This document shows, one piece after another, positions 49,887 through 58,619 of a stretch of DNA of 64,000 nt (positions within the stretch are counted from its first letter, which is position 1; each line of letters starts with the position of its first letter). The position numbers and the translations under genes are program-made. The stretch is from JBFWVJ01 sp050246795 (GTDB lineage: Bacteria > Patescibacteriota > Gracilibacteria > JAUYGZ01), in the NCBI GenBank assembly GCA_050246795.1, contig JBFWVJ010000004.1, positions 62,001-126,000 on the forward strand, written 5' to 3'. Under the pieces are notes generated by a model, which saw nothing but the letters and a program-made list of their open reading frames with translations, had not been told where the DNA came from and did not search any database.

Positions 49887-50525
49887 TCATGAGGCTTCAA
49901 AGTGCTGCCTCCATGACTTGAGCTGTTGTTGAAATTGTTGAAGGGCTGATTTCAACTCGATGTACCGTTTGTTGTCTTCTAGAAAGGCTTTGATCAAGTC
50001 TTGTTTTTCAGGGGGGAAGGTGAGTGCCTGGTTAATCGCCTCGACTGCGCGGTCGATCTGAAGGATCGTCTGGGACTTCTCAGCCTCGCTTTTTCTTTGG
50101 GCCATGAGAGGCACTTTTTCATCCGTCAGTACTAGTTGAAGGAACTTGATGGATTGCAGGAGACCTGAACCATCTCTGATAACAGAGGCGACGAGTTTGG
50201 TATTCTCTTTTTTCATTCTCACTCTTTGAAGGACTGGAGTGTCTTCAGGTATGACATGAAAGGCATTCCATCCATTCTGAAGACCACGACATTGGTCAAC
50301 CATCCCTTGTAACGCTTCCTGAAGCAGGTCAACTTCATCGCTGTCCTCGTGTGCTTCATCGGGGAATGAAATCCCTTGGTCGTTCACACGATCACGCGTC
50401 TCTTGCATATAGGGACTCAAATCTATCGAATCCATTGAGAGTGAATCCCTTCCTTTGCCCGCGATCGATGGTGGGGCGCTTGGCATTGATTTTTCCGGAT
50501 CTGGTGGGGTGTTTCCTTTTGTCAT
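49887..50525 (-). CDS. Unrecognised cytoplasmic-type protein, 212 aa
   Basis: A Pro/Ser-rich, acidic N-terminal half with no signal peptide is followed by a helical C-terminal half (AIDQALTF-like NQALTFPPEKQDLIKAFLED, LQQFQQQLKSWRQHF) that may form a coiled coil. No family recognised. Its position between two exported proteins suggests a cytoplasmic partner for envelope assembly, but this is only contextual. Confidence 0.6.
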   Translation of the reverse strand: MTKGNTPPDPEKSMPSAPPSIAGKGRDSLSMDSIDLSPYMQETRDRVNDQGISFPDEAHEDSDEVDLLQEALQGMVDQCRGLQNGWNAFHVIPEDTPVLQRVRMKKENTKLVASVIRDGSGLLQSIKFLQLVLTDEKVPLMAQRKSEAEKSQTILQIDRAVEAINQALTFPPEKQDLIKAFLEDNKRYIELKSALQQFQQQLKSWRQHFEAS

Positions 50526-50577
50526 AATGAGTGATGAAAGGAGGTAATGTTTCTATTCTACTCCTTTTGTAAAGAGG

Positions 50578-51996
50578 TTATTTTTGAGAAATGAAGTGGT
50601 CTCCAGAAAACGCACGGAGATGGATGAAGAAGGGGACTCCTTTGTCTGTCACCTTTCTGCTGACAGAGGCTTCCTCTTCATCGTTGTGATCCGTTACTTT
50701 CGTGTTGAACGATGCACCGACCATCGATGAAAGCTCATCCGGTTGGTACAAAGCGATTACCTGCTGCTCGCCGTTTGAGTCCACTACCAGAGCATTCTGG
50801 TAGGACTTCATCACATCGGTACGGAGGAGATTTTTGTCGGCATTTTGTGGGTCTTTGACAACGCTGATCTTCGGAAGTGAGTAGACATTTAAGAGGTAAG
50901 CGTTGGCGGGAAAGAGGACTGCTAGTCCATCACACATCAGGACTGCTCCCGCTGGGCCAGTGACCGCCACAGGTCCCATGTAGGTTTTTCGGAAGGCTTC
51001 GTTGGTGCAGTTTCCGAAGTCCATCACAGGAGGGAGTTCATAGGTGGCGGGTATTTTTTTGCGAACCGTTCCGTAGTAGATCGTCCGCGCATCGGTAATC
51101 ATCGAAGCTGTGAGCGACTTTCCAAACTGACTTTCCATACGTCCCATGATCCGTGAAAGGGCTTCATCATTTTTTGATGCATCGTTGATGCTTGCTTCCT
51201 GCGCAAAGGCATTCACCATGACCTGAATCGTTTCTTTGCTCAGGGTCGCCATCCCTGATGGGAGATACGCCATCTGGTCGGCATAGACTTCTTTTGCCGC
51301 GAGGATGTTCTTTCGCTCTACGATTTCACGAAGCTGGAGCACCAGCCGAATCGCTTCCACCAACGGGAATCCAACTCGACTTTCGTCATTCCAGGTCCGT
51401 TGAGACTTGATAAATCCAAGCTCGCTCAGGACCTTCATCGGTTCTTCCCCGGAGGGAATGAAGATTTTTCCAATGATGTCGAGCAATTGCAGTCGGCTCA
51501 TGAAGGAAGCGCTCTTCGCGTCCTGGGGAACCAGTCCTTTTGCTTTCGCGAACACCATCGGATTGGGTTCATTAGGGAACAAATAGGCAATGATATTTCC
51601 GTACGTCGCGACATTGTGTTCCGGCCACATGGGGAGCTTATCTCTCAGCTCAGGATTTTTTTTCATCCGATGAAGGTAGCTCAGGATTTCATTCGCGTAG
51701 GCAGCCACAAATTCTGGTGAAGCCCCTTGAATGTCTTTCGCGTAGAGTTGCATCAAGGTCGCCTCGGATTTGTACCGGTCATACGTGTTAAATGAATTTA
51801 GCAACTCGGGATTCTCCGGTTGGGAGAAGGTCGACGAAATGCCCAGCAGCTCGCTTTTTGCTGATGCTGAAGCACTCTCTCGCGTTGAAGACGGGGTCGA
51901 AAAGATCTGGGCGGTATACCCATCACCGTTTCCTAGGACGATCCCTGCCAGCAGCACGACGGCTACGACTCCGAGAAGCGCTTTCATGTTTTTCAT
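50578..51996 (-). CDS. Exported or membrane-anchored protein of unknown function, 472 aa
   Basis: One N-terminal hydrophobic helix (ALLGVVAVVLLAGIVLG, residues 5-21) serves as a signal or anchor. The mature part is helical for about 300 residues, then has a beta-rich C-terminal domain with two Cys (FGNCTNE, VLMCDGLAV). No enzyme motif recognised. It is the first gene of the probable operon 51996 to 45270, with a strong promoter. Confidence 0.65.
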   Translation of the reverse strand: MKNMKALLGVVAVVLLAGIVLGNGDGYTAQIFSTPSSTRESASASAKSELLGISSTFSQPENPELLNSFNTYDRYKSEATLMQLYAKDIQGASPEFVAAYANEILSYLHRMKKNPELRDKLPMWPEHNVATYGNIIAYLFPNEPNPMVFAKAKGLVPQDAKSASFMSRLQLLDIIGKIFIPSGEEPMKVLSELGFIKSQRTWNDESRVGFPLVEAIRLVLQLREIVERKNILAAKEVYADQMAYLPSGMATLSKETIQVMVNAFAQEASINDASKNDEALSRIMGRMESQFGKSLTASMITDARTIYYGTVRKKIPATYELPPVMDFGNCTNEAFRKTYMGPVAVTGPAGAVLMCDGLAVLFPANAYLLNVYSLPKISVVKDPQNADKNLLRTDVMKSYQNALVVDSNGEQQVIALYQPDELSSMVGASFNTKVTDHNDEEEASVSRKVTDKGVPFFIHLRAFSGDHFISQK

Positions 51997-52020
51997 GTTT
52001 GTTTTTAAAAGTATCGAAAT

Positions 52021-52049
52021 ATTATATCGTATTTCAAATGAATTTGCAA
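52021..52049 (-). promoter_or_regulatory. Putative strong sigma70 promoter of the 472-aa gene operon
   Basis: On the minus strand TTGCAA (52049-52044), 17 bp, TATAAT (52026-52021), a perfect -10. The start codon is 24 bp downstream. A second TATAAT lies at 52092-52097 on the + strand before the MNT gene. Confidence 0.8.
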
Positions 52050-52117
52050 GACCTTGGCCCCTGAATGGCTCTCAGTTCGATGAATTTTCAGTATAATAGA
52101 AATGGCTTATTTTTCTG

Positions 52118-52402
52118 ATGATTCCCAAAAAGTATTTCGAGAAAATCCGAAAAGTCGTTGAGATCGATGCCAATCCCGACCACCAATGGTTTATTTTTGG
52201 CTCTAGTCTTCGAAAAAAACACTTTGGTGATGTTGATTTGGGCGTCATTGGAAAGATTGATCATGAAACACTGTCAGAAATACGTGAAGCTTTTGAAAAC
52301 TCCACGCTTCCTTATAAAGTGGACATCGTCCCCTTTAGCAAGGTTCAGAAGCGGTTTAGAGACAATGTATTTAACTCTCCCATCAAATGGATCAGACGTT
52401 GA
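52118..52402 (+). CDS. MNT-type nucleotidyltransferase, antitoxin of a HEPN/MNT pair, 94 aa
   Basis: A minimal nucleotidyltransferase with GSSLRKKHFGDVDLGVIG, the family's GS-x-x-x(7)-D-x-D signature, and a third Asp in YKVDIVPF. In characterised MntA/HepT pairs this protein neutralises the HEPN ribonuclease by adding AMP. Its last 16 bp overlap the HEPN gene. A TATAAT at 52092 may drive both. Confidence 0.85.
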   Translation: MIPKKYFEKIRKVVEIDANPDHQWFIFGSSLRKKHFGDVDLGVIGKIDHETLSEIREAFENSTLPYKVDIVPFSKVQKRFRDNVFNSPIKWIRR

Positions 52403-52800
52403 AGCTGAAACTCCATGATTATTCAAAAAGTCTTCTGACCCTGGAGGAATCCCTCCAGAATCCGCCGTCTGACCTGATTCGTGACGCGGTGATAAAGAGG
52501 TTCGAATTCACCTTTGAGCTCGCCTGGAAAACCGGGAAAATCCTTTTGAGTGAAATCTATGGTATTGAAGCAGCTTCACCGAAGTCGACGTTCCGTGAGC
52601 TGAGACGAGTGAATTTGTTGAGCGATGCTGAAACTGAAACTTGCTTGCGCATGACTGATGATCGCAATGAAATTGTTCATCGATATGACTTGGCGTTCTT
52701 AAAGAAAGTCTTTGCTCGTATTGGAAAGAAGTATTCTCGCCTGCTTCAGAAGTTGGAGAAGAATTACCACTCCTCCATTGAATCTACTCCCCTCCATTGA
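52387..52800 (+). CDS. HEPN-domain toxin (HepT-like), 137 aa
   Basis: A helical protein with RFEFTFELAWKTGKILL and the HEPN ribonuclease motif R-x4-H seen as DDRNEIVHRYD. HepT toxins cleave RNA and are silenced by the neighbouring nucleotidyltransferase. The start overlaps the MNT gene, as usual for the pair. Its 3' end overlaps the large surface gene on the other strand by 17 bp. Confidence 0.85.
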   Translation: MDQTLKLKLHDYSKSLLTLEESLQNPPSDLIRDAVIKRFEFTFELAWKTGKILLSEIYGIEAASPKSTFRELRRVNLLSDAETETCLRMTDDRNEIVHRYDLAFLKKVFARIGKKYSRLLQKLEKNYHSSIESTPLH

Positions 52801-55800
52801 CCTCCCTCCAGAAATAGCCTGAATCCGGCAGTTTTTTGTCCCCCGGAGGGGTCAGGATGTACTTTCTGAAGTCCTCGTAAATGATTTCTGAGGGTTTGTT
52901 GACCATTTCTTCATCATCCCGTTCTTGATTGAGGGGAGATCTCTCCCAAAAGGCTTTGTACGCAATGACATCCCCGAGGATCCGCAGCTGTTGGTCGCTT
53001 CGACCTGAGTGGAATGCTTGCTCGGCCAGCATCATCAGCTCCACATCCGTGACATTCGGGCGAATGCTGATGTTTCCCGTGCTGTGGAGGCGGACTGAGG
53101 GGATGCTCGTCAGGTCGCCCGAATGTCGGTCGTAAAGGATGTTGCTGCGGAGATCGACATTGCCTTCGATCACGAGTCGTGCGCGGCCGCCGGAAAGAGT
53201 CACATCACTCGTGCCATTGCCGATGATGGCGTCGCCTTTGAAGTAGTAAATGGTGTCGGGGGAAAAGGAAACCGTTCCTGACAGCTGAAGGGTTCCGCCA
53301 TTCACGGTCATGCCCGAAGGAGAAGTTGATGCTTGATTCAAGCGAATCACCTTCCCATAGACCTGCTTATTCAAGAGATCATCCATGTAGTCCCTGGGGA
53401 ATTCATCGCGGTCATAAGCTTCGCCTCGAGAAAGAGTGCCGTTTTCCAGGAAACCCTGATCAAAGCTACCGGAAGCGATCTTCTCTCCGAGTTTTGATTT
53501 CAAAGGATCGCTCTTGTGCGGCGAATAGATGATAAAGTCCGCGTTGTGTTCGTTGGGCGGGGTGTAGAGTTTCATCTCCGTGGCCAATGATCGGTCACTG
53601 AGTTGGACCCAGTTTGGATTGCCACTGCTGGGGATGATATCCCAAAAATCTTCGCCAAATCCCATGTGACCATTTTTGGTCTGAAGCCAGGCGACGGAGG
53701 TGAGGGTGGTGATGTAGTCCTTGTCAGTGGTAACTAACGGGATGACGCGGCTTGAAAACAGCACCCATTTGTATTCCGGAGGAGTCGGATAGTAGTAGCA
53801 GGTAGACTTGCCGCAGCGCCGTGAGCAGGTGATAGGAGGCCTGTTTCCTACCTGTTGGTACATCCAGGTGTCTTCAAATACCTTTCCGAGAGTTGAAGAT
53901 CCACTGTTTGAAGTGTTGATTTCTCCTCCCAGACCGTCCGCCACCGCCCGAAAATCTGAAGTGGACATCAGCTGCGTACTGATGTTCCTTCCATCGTCCA
54001 GCAAATATCCGTCGATGATTTCTCCGCCGTTTTTCATGAAGTAGTTCACCGCGTTGATGCCATCCTGAATCACTCTTCCTGATGAAACCTGGTAGTTGAT
54101 CAGATCTTGATGGTCCGATCCGCGACCGGTCGTACTCAAAAACTCCGGACGATCACTTGGAAGGTCAGTCGTGATGGTGAAGTTCAGATCGACATTGCTC
54201 ATCTGCGATGAAGAGAGCAATTGCTGAAAACGAATGGATGAGGAGGAGTTGTAGAGGTACAGGGTGCTGTTGAAGGGAGCGTCATAGGTTGAGCTCGGGC
54301 CATTGTAGCCAGCTTCATTGCAGTAGTTGCGGGTGTAAGTGTGGGGAGGTGCGGATCCATTCGAGAGGAAGGGATAGACCTGCTTGTTCGTCCCCGTGTA
54401 CTGAAAGGTATGGATCACTTTGGATTGGTCACCCTGGTCAGCGCGCGCAGTTCGATCTTTTGAGTTGAGCACGATCCTTCGATTGAGCGTGATGTCATGG
54501 GTGAAGTCGCCAGTTGGTTCCAGTGCTGAAATGAGGGCATGCGTGACTGAGTTCGAAGTGATTTCGAAGATCTGTTCGCTCTCGCCTTTATAAATGATGT
54601 GCTGCCCCGGGTGGGTGATGGAAGATCCAGTGGCGTTTTCGCTGACCTGCACAGTGAAGGAATACTCGTAGCTGCCCTTGGTTTGAAGTTCCGGGGGATT
54701 TGAAATATTCACCCCGTTGCAGTTGCCGGACTTGCATGTCGTTTGCGGAGGGACGAGTCCTTCGATGATGAGGTTCGCAACGGGTTGTTTGGTGGTGTTC
54801 GTTACACGGACGATGTAGGTGATGATCGAGCCTTGGTAGACCGTGTTGTTGGCTGAAGGAATGGCGGTGAGTTCGACGGTGAGTTTGGGATTGTCTTCGA
54901 CTTTGACGCAGATGAGGCCGTTTTTGTCTTCTTCGGAACCTTCGTCTACTGGGCAGTCGGATTCGTAGGAAATGGGTGAATAAGCCGCACCCTCCCGACC
55001 CCCTGACCCCCTTGGCAAGGGGGAACCACCTTCTGCGGCTTCTTGAAAAAGTTCATCGTCCTTTGGGTAGCATTTACCATCTTGTTCCTCTTCATTGGTC
55101 GGGGGGTCGGTCTCCAGGAGATCGTCCGGGATGTAGTAGTTGAAGAAAACCGTTCGTGATCCATTGGATTCGATGGGGCCGGGGATGGTGACGCCGTCAG
55201 CAGGTGGGAAGGTTTGGCCATCGTTCGGAACGGAGATCCCGCTAATGGGGTGGTCGATGCGGATGGAGTTGGCTTCGTACTCGAAGGAGGGGGAGAGCGG
55301 TGGCGGGAAGTAGGTATGGTTGTAAGCCGTCGCTCCGCCTTGATTGGTGAGCGTGTCGCGAACGGTGATACGAGTGCCTGGTTCGATCGTTTCGCAACTG
55401 TTGCTGCACTGGAATTCTCCGCCGTAGTAGTCGAAGGCATAGCAGCGAGTGACTTGGACATTCACTGCGCCGTCGCCTACGTGGTGGATGAGTGGTTTGA
55501 GTGTAACGGCTGAGTTGTTCGTCGCACTGGCGACGATACGGTTTTCAGTGGTGATGTCGTAGTCTTCGAGCAGCGTGTCTTCGTCGACCTGCACGAGCAG
55601 GTTTTTCTCAAATTTCTCACCTGAACCCAGTGATTCGACCAAGTCGATTCTTCCCGCGCCTTTGCCGGTGTAGGAGCCTGACCCTTCTTCTGGGATGATC
55701 TCGCTGAAGTGGGAGTCATCGAGGGTGGTGAATATCGGTGGGTTGAAGCCGAGATTGAGGTTGTTGAGTTCGACGGGCGAGTCGATCGGTGAGATGTTTT

Positions 55801-57382
55801 CGAGGCTGACGTGGTAGGTGATGCTATCGCCTTTGTCCAGATAGCTGTCGGGGTGGGGGTCGGGGAAGGGGGTAGAGGAGATGCAGGCGCGGAGGAAGCA
55901 GGATTCTTGGCACTTCGGTACAGTGGGGTCAGTTTCTTCTTCCAGTTCATCGAGCAGGTCTTCGATGCACTGCTCGTCGCCTTCGCAGTCTTTGAGTTTT
56001 TCTAGGCACTCCAGGTCACCGTCACATTTCTCAAATGCTTCCAGGCAGAGTTCGTCGTCGGAGGAGCAGTAGTCGAGTGGGGTGGGGTCTTCTTCGGGGA
56101 TTTCGATTTCAGTCCCTTCGACGGGGGTGTCGGAGGCGAAGGCGACTCCGTTGTTTTCCACTTCAAAACCTTCCCATATCACCTTTATCTTGTCGGATTT
56201 GTGGGCACTCGTGTCGAATTTGTACCATTTGATGGAGAACTCACCGGAGGGATCTTGAATCGTGTCACCGCTCGGACCTGCAAAGCTATTGGTCTCGTTG
56301 GTTCCTCTGGTTCCGGCACTGCTCCCTAATTCTGTTTCCGTACGCTGATTAAGGAGAGACCATGGTTCAACGTAGTTTGGATTATCTTCAGGTGCTCCAT
56401 CATCCCAAAAGACCCTCAACTTGATCGTGTTGTCAGGAGGAACAGCCGTCTTTCCGGTCTCCTTTCCAAACAGTTTTTGGGCGTCAGCGTCCTTGTCGAA
56501 GAGAATCACCTGATTCTTATCGGAGACGTCAATTGTGAAAACAAATTTTGCATCTGCACCAACGTTGTAGAGGATGGTCCAGTTAAGAGAGGACTCGTAT
56601 TCTGCTTTCGTAAAGAGGGTCGGTGTACCACCGTTGAGCGGTGTGAGTTCATTGCCAGGTTTGTTGGGAATCTGCTTGAAGAGTGCTCCGAGTTGTTCAT
56701 TGAAAATGGTTTGGATTTTTGAGGTGTCGGTAGCCGCAAGACCAATGGTCCCCGTATCTTTTTGAGTTCGGAGTTTGAAAACATTGATGAGTCCGAGGCC
56801 GTCAATGCCGTTTTTTTTGTCTGGGTCTCCATTTCCTTTTTCATCTACGTCCCAGACCGTTTTTATTTTAATCGAGTCACTTCCATCACCTGGATAAACT
56901 CTCAGGATATTGCTCCATCCGGCGTTAAAGTTACACTGGTTGTCAGCGATTTTTATACGGTTTGTTGATCCGCCAGCGATTTGAACTTCAGTAGATCCCG
57001 ATAGACATTTGACCTTCCATGATGATGGCGCACTATTATCGGGGTTAAATATCAGATCCATCTGATGACCTGTTGTGTTGATAGCATCGACACCACTTGT
57101 CAGTAGGGCGTTCTCTATCTGGAGGTCGACGTAATTAATCCCAGGCAAGGTTTTGATTTCATAGGTGGCTGGGGTATAGCTCATACTCACCTTGTTGGTG
57201 AGGGGAGCTGTCAAGGCCAGTTGGAGCTTGCTATCATTGGTATGAACGTTTGCACCGTCATTTGGGAAAAAAATGTAACTTTCATCATCATTAGCAGAAC
57301 TGTTCAGAGATGCCAGCCCTGATGCCATGAGTGCCGTCAGTGTGAGAAGGAGTGCCGAATACCTGAAATATCGGTTCTTCAT
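52784..57382 (-). CDS. Giant exported surface protein with DUF11-like and Cys-rich regions, 1532 aa
   Basis: A signal peptide (about residues 1-30) leads into a beta-rich N-domain. An acidic Cys ladder follows (about 440-490, ELCLEAFEKCDGDLECLEK and on), then two or more DUF11/isopeptide-type repeats (ITYHVSLENISPI, IITYIVRVTNTTKQPVANLI) and a C-terminal region with a probable beta-helix (VTLSGGRARLVIEGNVDLRS). DUF11 repeats are common in cell-surface fibres. An in-frame GC-rich palindrome encodes residues near 790 (GGSPLPRGSGGREG). It is the last gene of the surface operon starting at 63338. Confidence 0.75.
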   Translation of the reverse strand: MKNRYFRYSALLLTLTALMASGLASLNSSANDDESYIFFPNDGANVHTNDSKLQLALTAPLTNKVSMSYTPATYEIKTLPGINYVDLQIENALLTSGVDAINTTGHQMDLIFNPDNSAPSSWKVKCLSGSTEVQIAGGSTNRIKIADNQCNFNAGWSNILRVYPGDGSDSIKIKTVWDVDEKGNGDPDKKNGIDGLGLINVFKLRTQKDTGTIGLAATDTSKIQTIFNEQLGALFKQIPNKPGNELTPLNGGTPTLFTKAEYESSLNWTILYNVGADAKFVFTIDVSDKNQVILFDKDADAQKLFGKETGKTAVPPDNTIKLRVFWDDGAPEDNPNYVEPWSLLNQRTETELGSSAGTRGTNETNSFAGPSGDTIQDPSGEFSIKWYKFDTSAHKSDKIKVIWEGFEVENNGVAFASDTPVEGTEIEIPEEDPTPLDYCSSDDELCLEAFEKCDGDLECLEKLKDCEGDEQCIEDLLDELEEETDPTVPKCQESCFLRACISSTPFPDPHPDSYLDKGDSITYHVSLENISPIDSPVELNNLNLGFNPPIFTTLDDSHFSEIIPEEGSGSYTGKGAGRIDLVESLGSGEKFEKNLLVQVDEDTLLEDYDITTENRIVASATNNSAVTLKPLIHHVGDGAVNVQVTRCYAFDYYGGEFQCSNSCETIEPGTRITVRDTLTNQGGATAYNHTYFPPPLSPSFEYEANSIRIDHPISGISVPNDGQTFPPADGVTIPGPIESNGSRTVFFNYYIPDDLLETDPPTNEEEQDGKCYPKDDELFQEAAEGGSPLPRGSGGREGAAYSPISYESDCPVDEGSEEDKNGLICVKVEDNPKLTVELTAIPSANNTVYQGSIITYIVRVTNTTKQPVANLIIEGLVPPQTTCKSGNCNGVNISNPPELQTKGSYEYSFTVQVSENATGSSITHPGQHIIYKGESEQIFEITSNSVTHALISALEPTGDFTHDITLNRRIVLNSKDRTARADQGDQSKVIHTFQYTGTNKQVYPFLSNGSAPPHTYTRNYCNEAGYNGPSSTYDAPFNSTLYLYNSSSSIRFQQLLSSSQMSNVDLNFTITTDLPSDRPEFLSTTGRGSDHQDLINYQVSSGRVIQDGINAVNYFMKNGGEIIDGYLLDDGRNISTQLMSTSDFRAVADGLGGEINTSNSGSSTLGKVFEDTWMYQQVGNRPPITCSRRCGKSTCYYYPTPPEYKWVLFSSRVIPLVTTDKDYITTLTSVAWLQTKNGHMGFGEDFWDIIPSSGNPNWVQLSDRSLATEMKLYTPPNEHNADFIIYSPHKSDPLKSKLGEKIASGSFDQGFLENGTLSRGEAYDRDEFPRDYMDDLLNKQVYGKVIRLNQASTSPSGMTVNGGTLQLSGTVSFSPDTIYYFKGDAIIGNGTSDVTLSGGRARLVIEGNVDLRSNILYDRHSGDLTSIPSVRLHSTGNISIRPNVTDVELMMLAEQAFHSGRSDQQLRILGDVIAYKAFWERSPLNQERDDEEMVNKPSEIIYEDFRKYILTPPGDKKLPDSGYFWREVNGGE
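54983..55040. repeat. GC-rich palindrome inserted in frame in the 1532-aa gene
   Basis: Nested arms: outer AGCCGCA/TGCGGCT and inner CCCCCTTG/CAAGGGGG (55007-55023). It is translated without disturbing the frame as a Gly/Ser/Pro-rich stretch. Confidence 0.75.
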
Positions 57383-57390
57383 AGGAAGGG

Positions 57391-58608
57391 TTATTCTTGT
57401 TGAATTCTGTAAATGTCTTGTCGAATCACATCATAGAGTCTTTCCTTTCCCGCGTCAGAAGTCCGCCATTCTTCAAAGGGAGGAAAATCCTTGCCGTTGT
57501 AGGTGTTGATGACTTGAAGTTCAAATTTGCAGCATTCTTGAGTTAAATCATTTCCGTCTTTGTCTTTGTATGTATATGTTTCACTGCTTCCCCTTTTGAG
57601 TCCTTCATTATAAGAGTCCCCGACTTGTGCTCCTCCATTGATTCCAAGAATTCGTGCATAGTACTCAGGATAGTTCACGTCAATTTTTCTCTTTTCTTCC
57701 GGGCTTGTGTTGTCGGTTTCGTAACCGAATTCATCATAGGTAATTGTTTCTTTGAGTGATGCCATCGCATTTGCAGTGAGGTTCACTGTTGTACCTTCTC
57801 TCTTCACTGATACTGAAAAATCTTGATTTGAAATCCAGAGTTTGCCAGCTTCAATTCTCACTACAGGTGAATTCACAATCCACTCATACTGACTCAAATC
57901 CACCCCATTGACACAAGTTTCACAACTCAACACCGGCAATGGCTCCGGCTGTTTTTCGACCAAGCCTTCATTATACTTCGCCACGCGGTAGATGATCAGC
58001 GCCGCTTCGCCGCGAGTCATGCCGGCGGTGGGATTGAACTTGGAGACGCGGTCGACGAATTCGTTGCTGAGAGCAAAGCTGAGGTAGGGGATGTACCAGG
58101 CGGACGGGTCGAGATCGGTGAAGGGGAGTTCGGAGTTGGCGGTTGGGAGTTCGGAGTAGTAGCTCTGGGCGAGCATGGCGATTTTCATGAACTCGGCTTT
58201 GTTGACGAATTGGGTCGGCTTGTAGGTCCCGTCCGCGTACCCATTGATCAAGCCAAGCCTTTTCGCTGAAGTCACGTACTTCGCAAACCACAGTGATGAG
58301 TCGACATCTGGAAAACCGGAGTTTGAGTCTTCATCTACCGCAATTCCTCGGCTCTCGAAGATAATTTTCAAGGCTTCCGCTCGGTTGATCACCTGGTCCG
58401 GCTTGAAGGTGCCGTCGGGGTAGCCTTTGATAATGCCTTGCTCGTTCAAGTAATTCACGGCTTCGAGGAGGATGGGGGATTTGACGTCGGGGAAGGTCGC
58501 TGCTGCAGCGCCTGTTACCCCCGGCCCCCCATTCGACAGGCTCAGGGCGTGCTTAAAAGGGGAGAGAATCAAGAGCGCTGCAGCAGCGAATAGAAGAAGT
58601 TTTTTCAT
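57391..58608 (-). CDS. SLH-domain surface protein, 405 aa
   Basis: A signal peptide is followed by three SLH repeats: FPDVKSPILLEAVNYLNEQG with IKGYPDGTFKPDQVINRAEA, FPDVDSSLWFAKYV with INGYADGTYKPTQFVNKAEF, and FTDLDPSAWYIPYLSFA with FNPTAGMTRGEAALI. A C-terminal domain of about 190 residues has Cys pairs (CETC, ECCK). SLH repeats bind the wall. Two repeat elements are translated in this gene: a nested palindrome in the signal-peptide region and a heptad tract before the third SLH repeat. It sits between the M23 peptidase gene and the 1532-aa gene. Confidence 0.88.
   Translation of the reverse strand: MKKLLLFAAAALLILSPFKHALSLSNGGPGVTGAAAATFPDVKSPILLEAVNYLNEQGIIKGYPDGTFKPDQVINRAEALKIIFESRGIAVDEDSNSGFPDVDSSLWFAKYVTSAKRLGLINGYADGTYKPTQFVNKAEFMKIAMLAQSYYSELPTANSELPFTDLDPSAWYIPYLSFALSNEFVDRVSKFNPTAGMTRGEAALIIYRVAKYNEGLVEKQPEPLPVLSCETCVNGVDLSQYEWIVNSPVVRIEAGKLWISNQDFSVSVKREGTTVNLTANAMASLKETITYDEFGYETDNTSPEEKRKIDVNYPEYYARILGINGGAQVGDSYNEGLKRGSSETYTYKDKDGNDLTQECCKFELQVINTYNGKDFPPFEEWRTSDAGKERLYDVIRQDIYRIQQE
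58126..58160. repeat. 7-bp tandem array inside the SLH gene
   Basis: Heptads GAGTTCG, GAGTTGG, CGGTTGG, GAGTTCG, GAGTAGT. It is translated in frame as SELPTANSELP-type residues between the second and third SLH repeats. Confidence 0.75.
58512..58565. repeat. Composite palindromic element in the SLH gene signal-peptide region
   Basis: CCCCCGGCCCCCC and TTAAAAGGGG flank ATTCGACAGGCTCAGGGC. The outer part matches the palindrome at 6741-6770, so the inner segment looks like a second element inserted at its apex. It encodes LSPFKHALSLSNGGPGV in frame. Confidence 0.7.
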
Positions 58609-58619
58609 AGGAATTTAAA

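Noticed and set aside
50531..50580. Plus-strand AAAGGAGG before an ATG
   Set aside because: The spacing is only 2 nt and the frame is 15 codons. It lies in the gap of a minus-strand operon.
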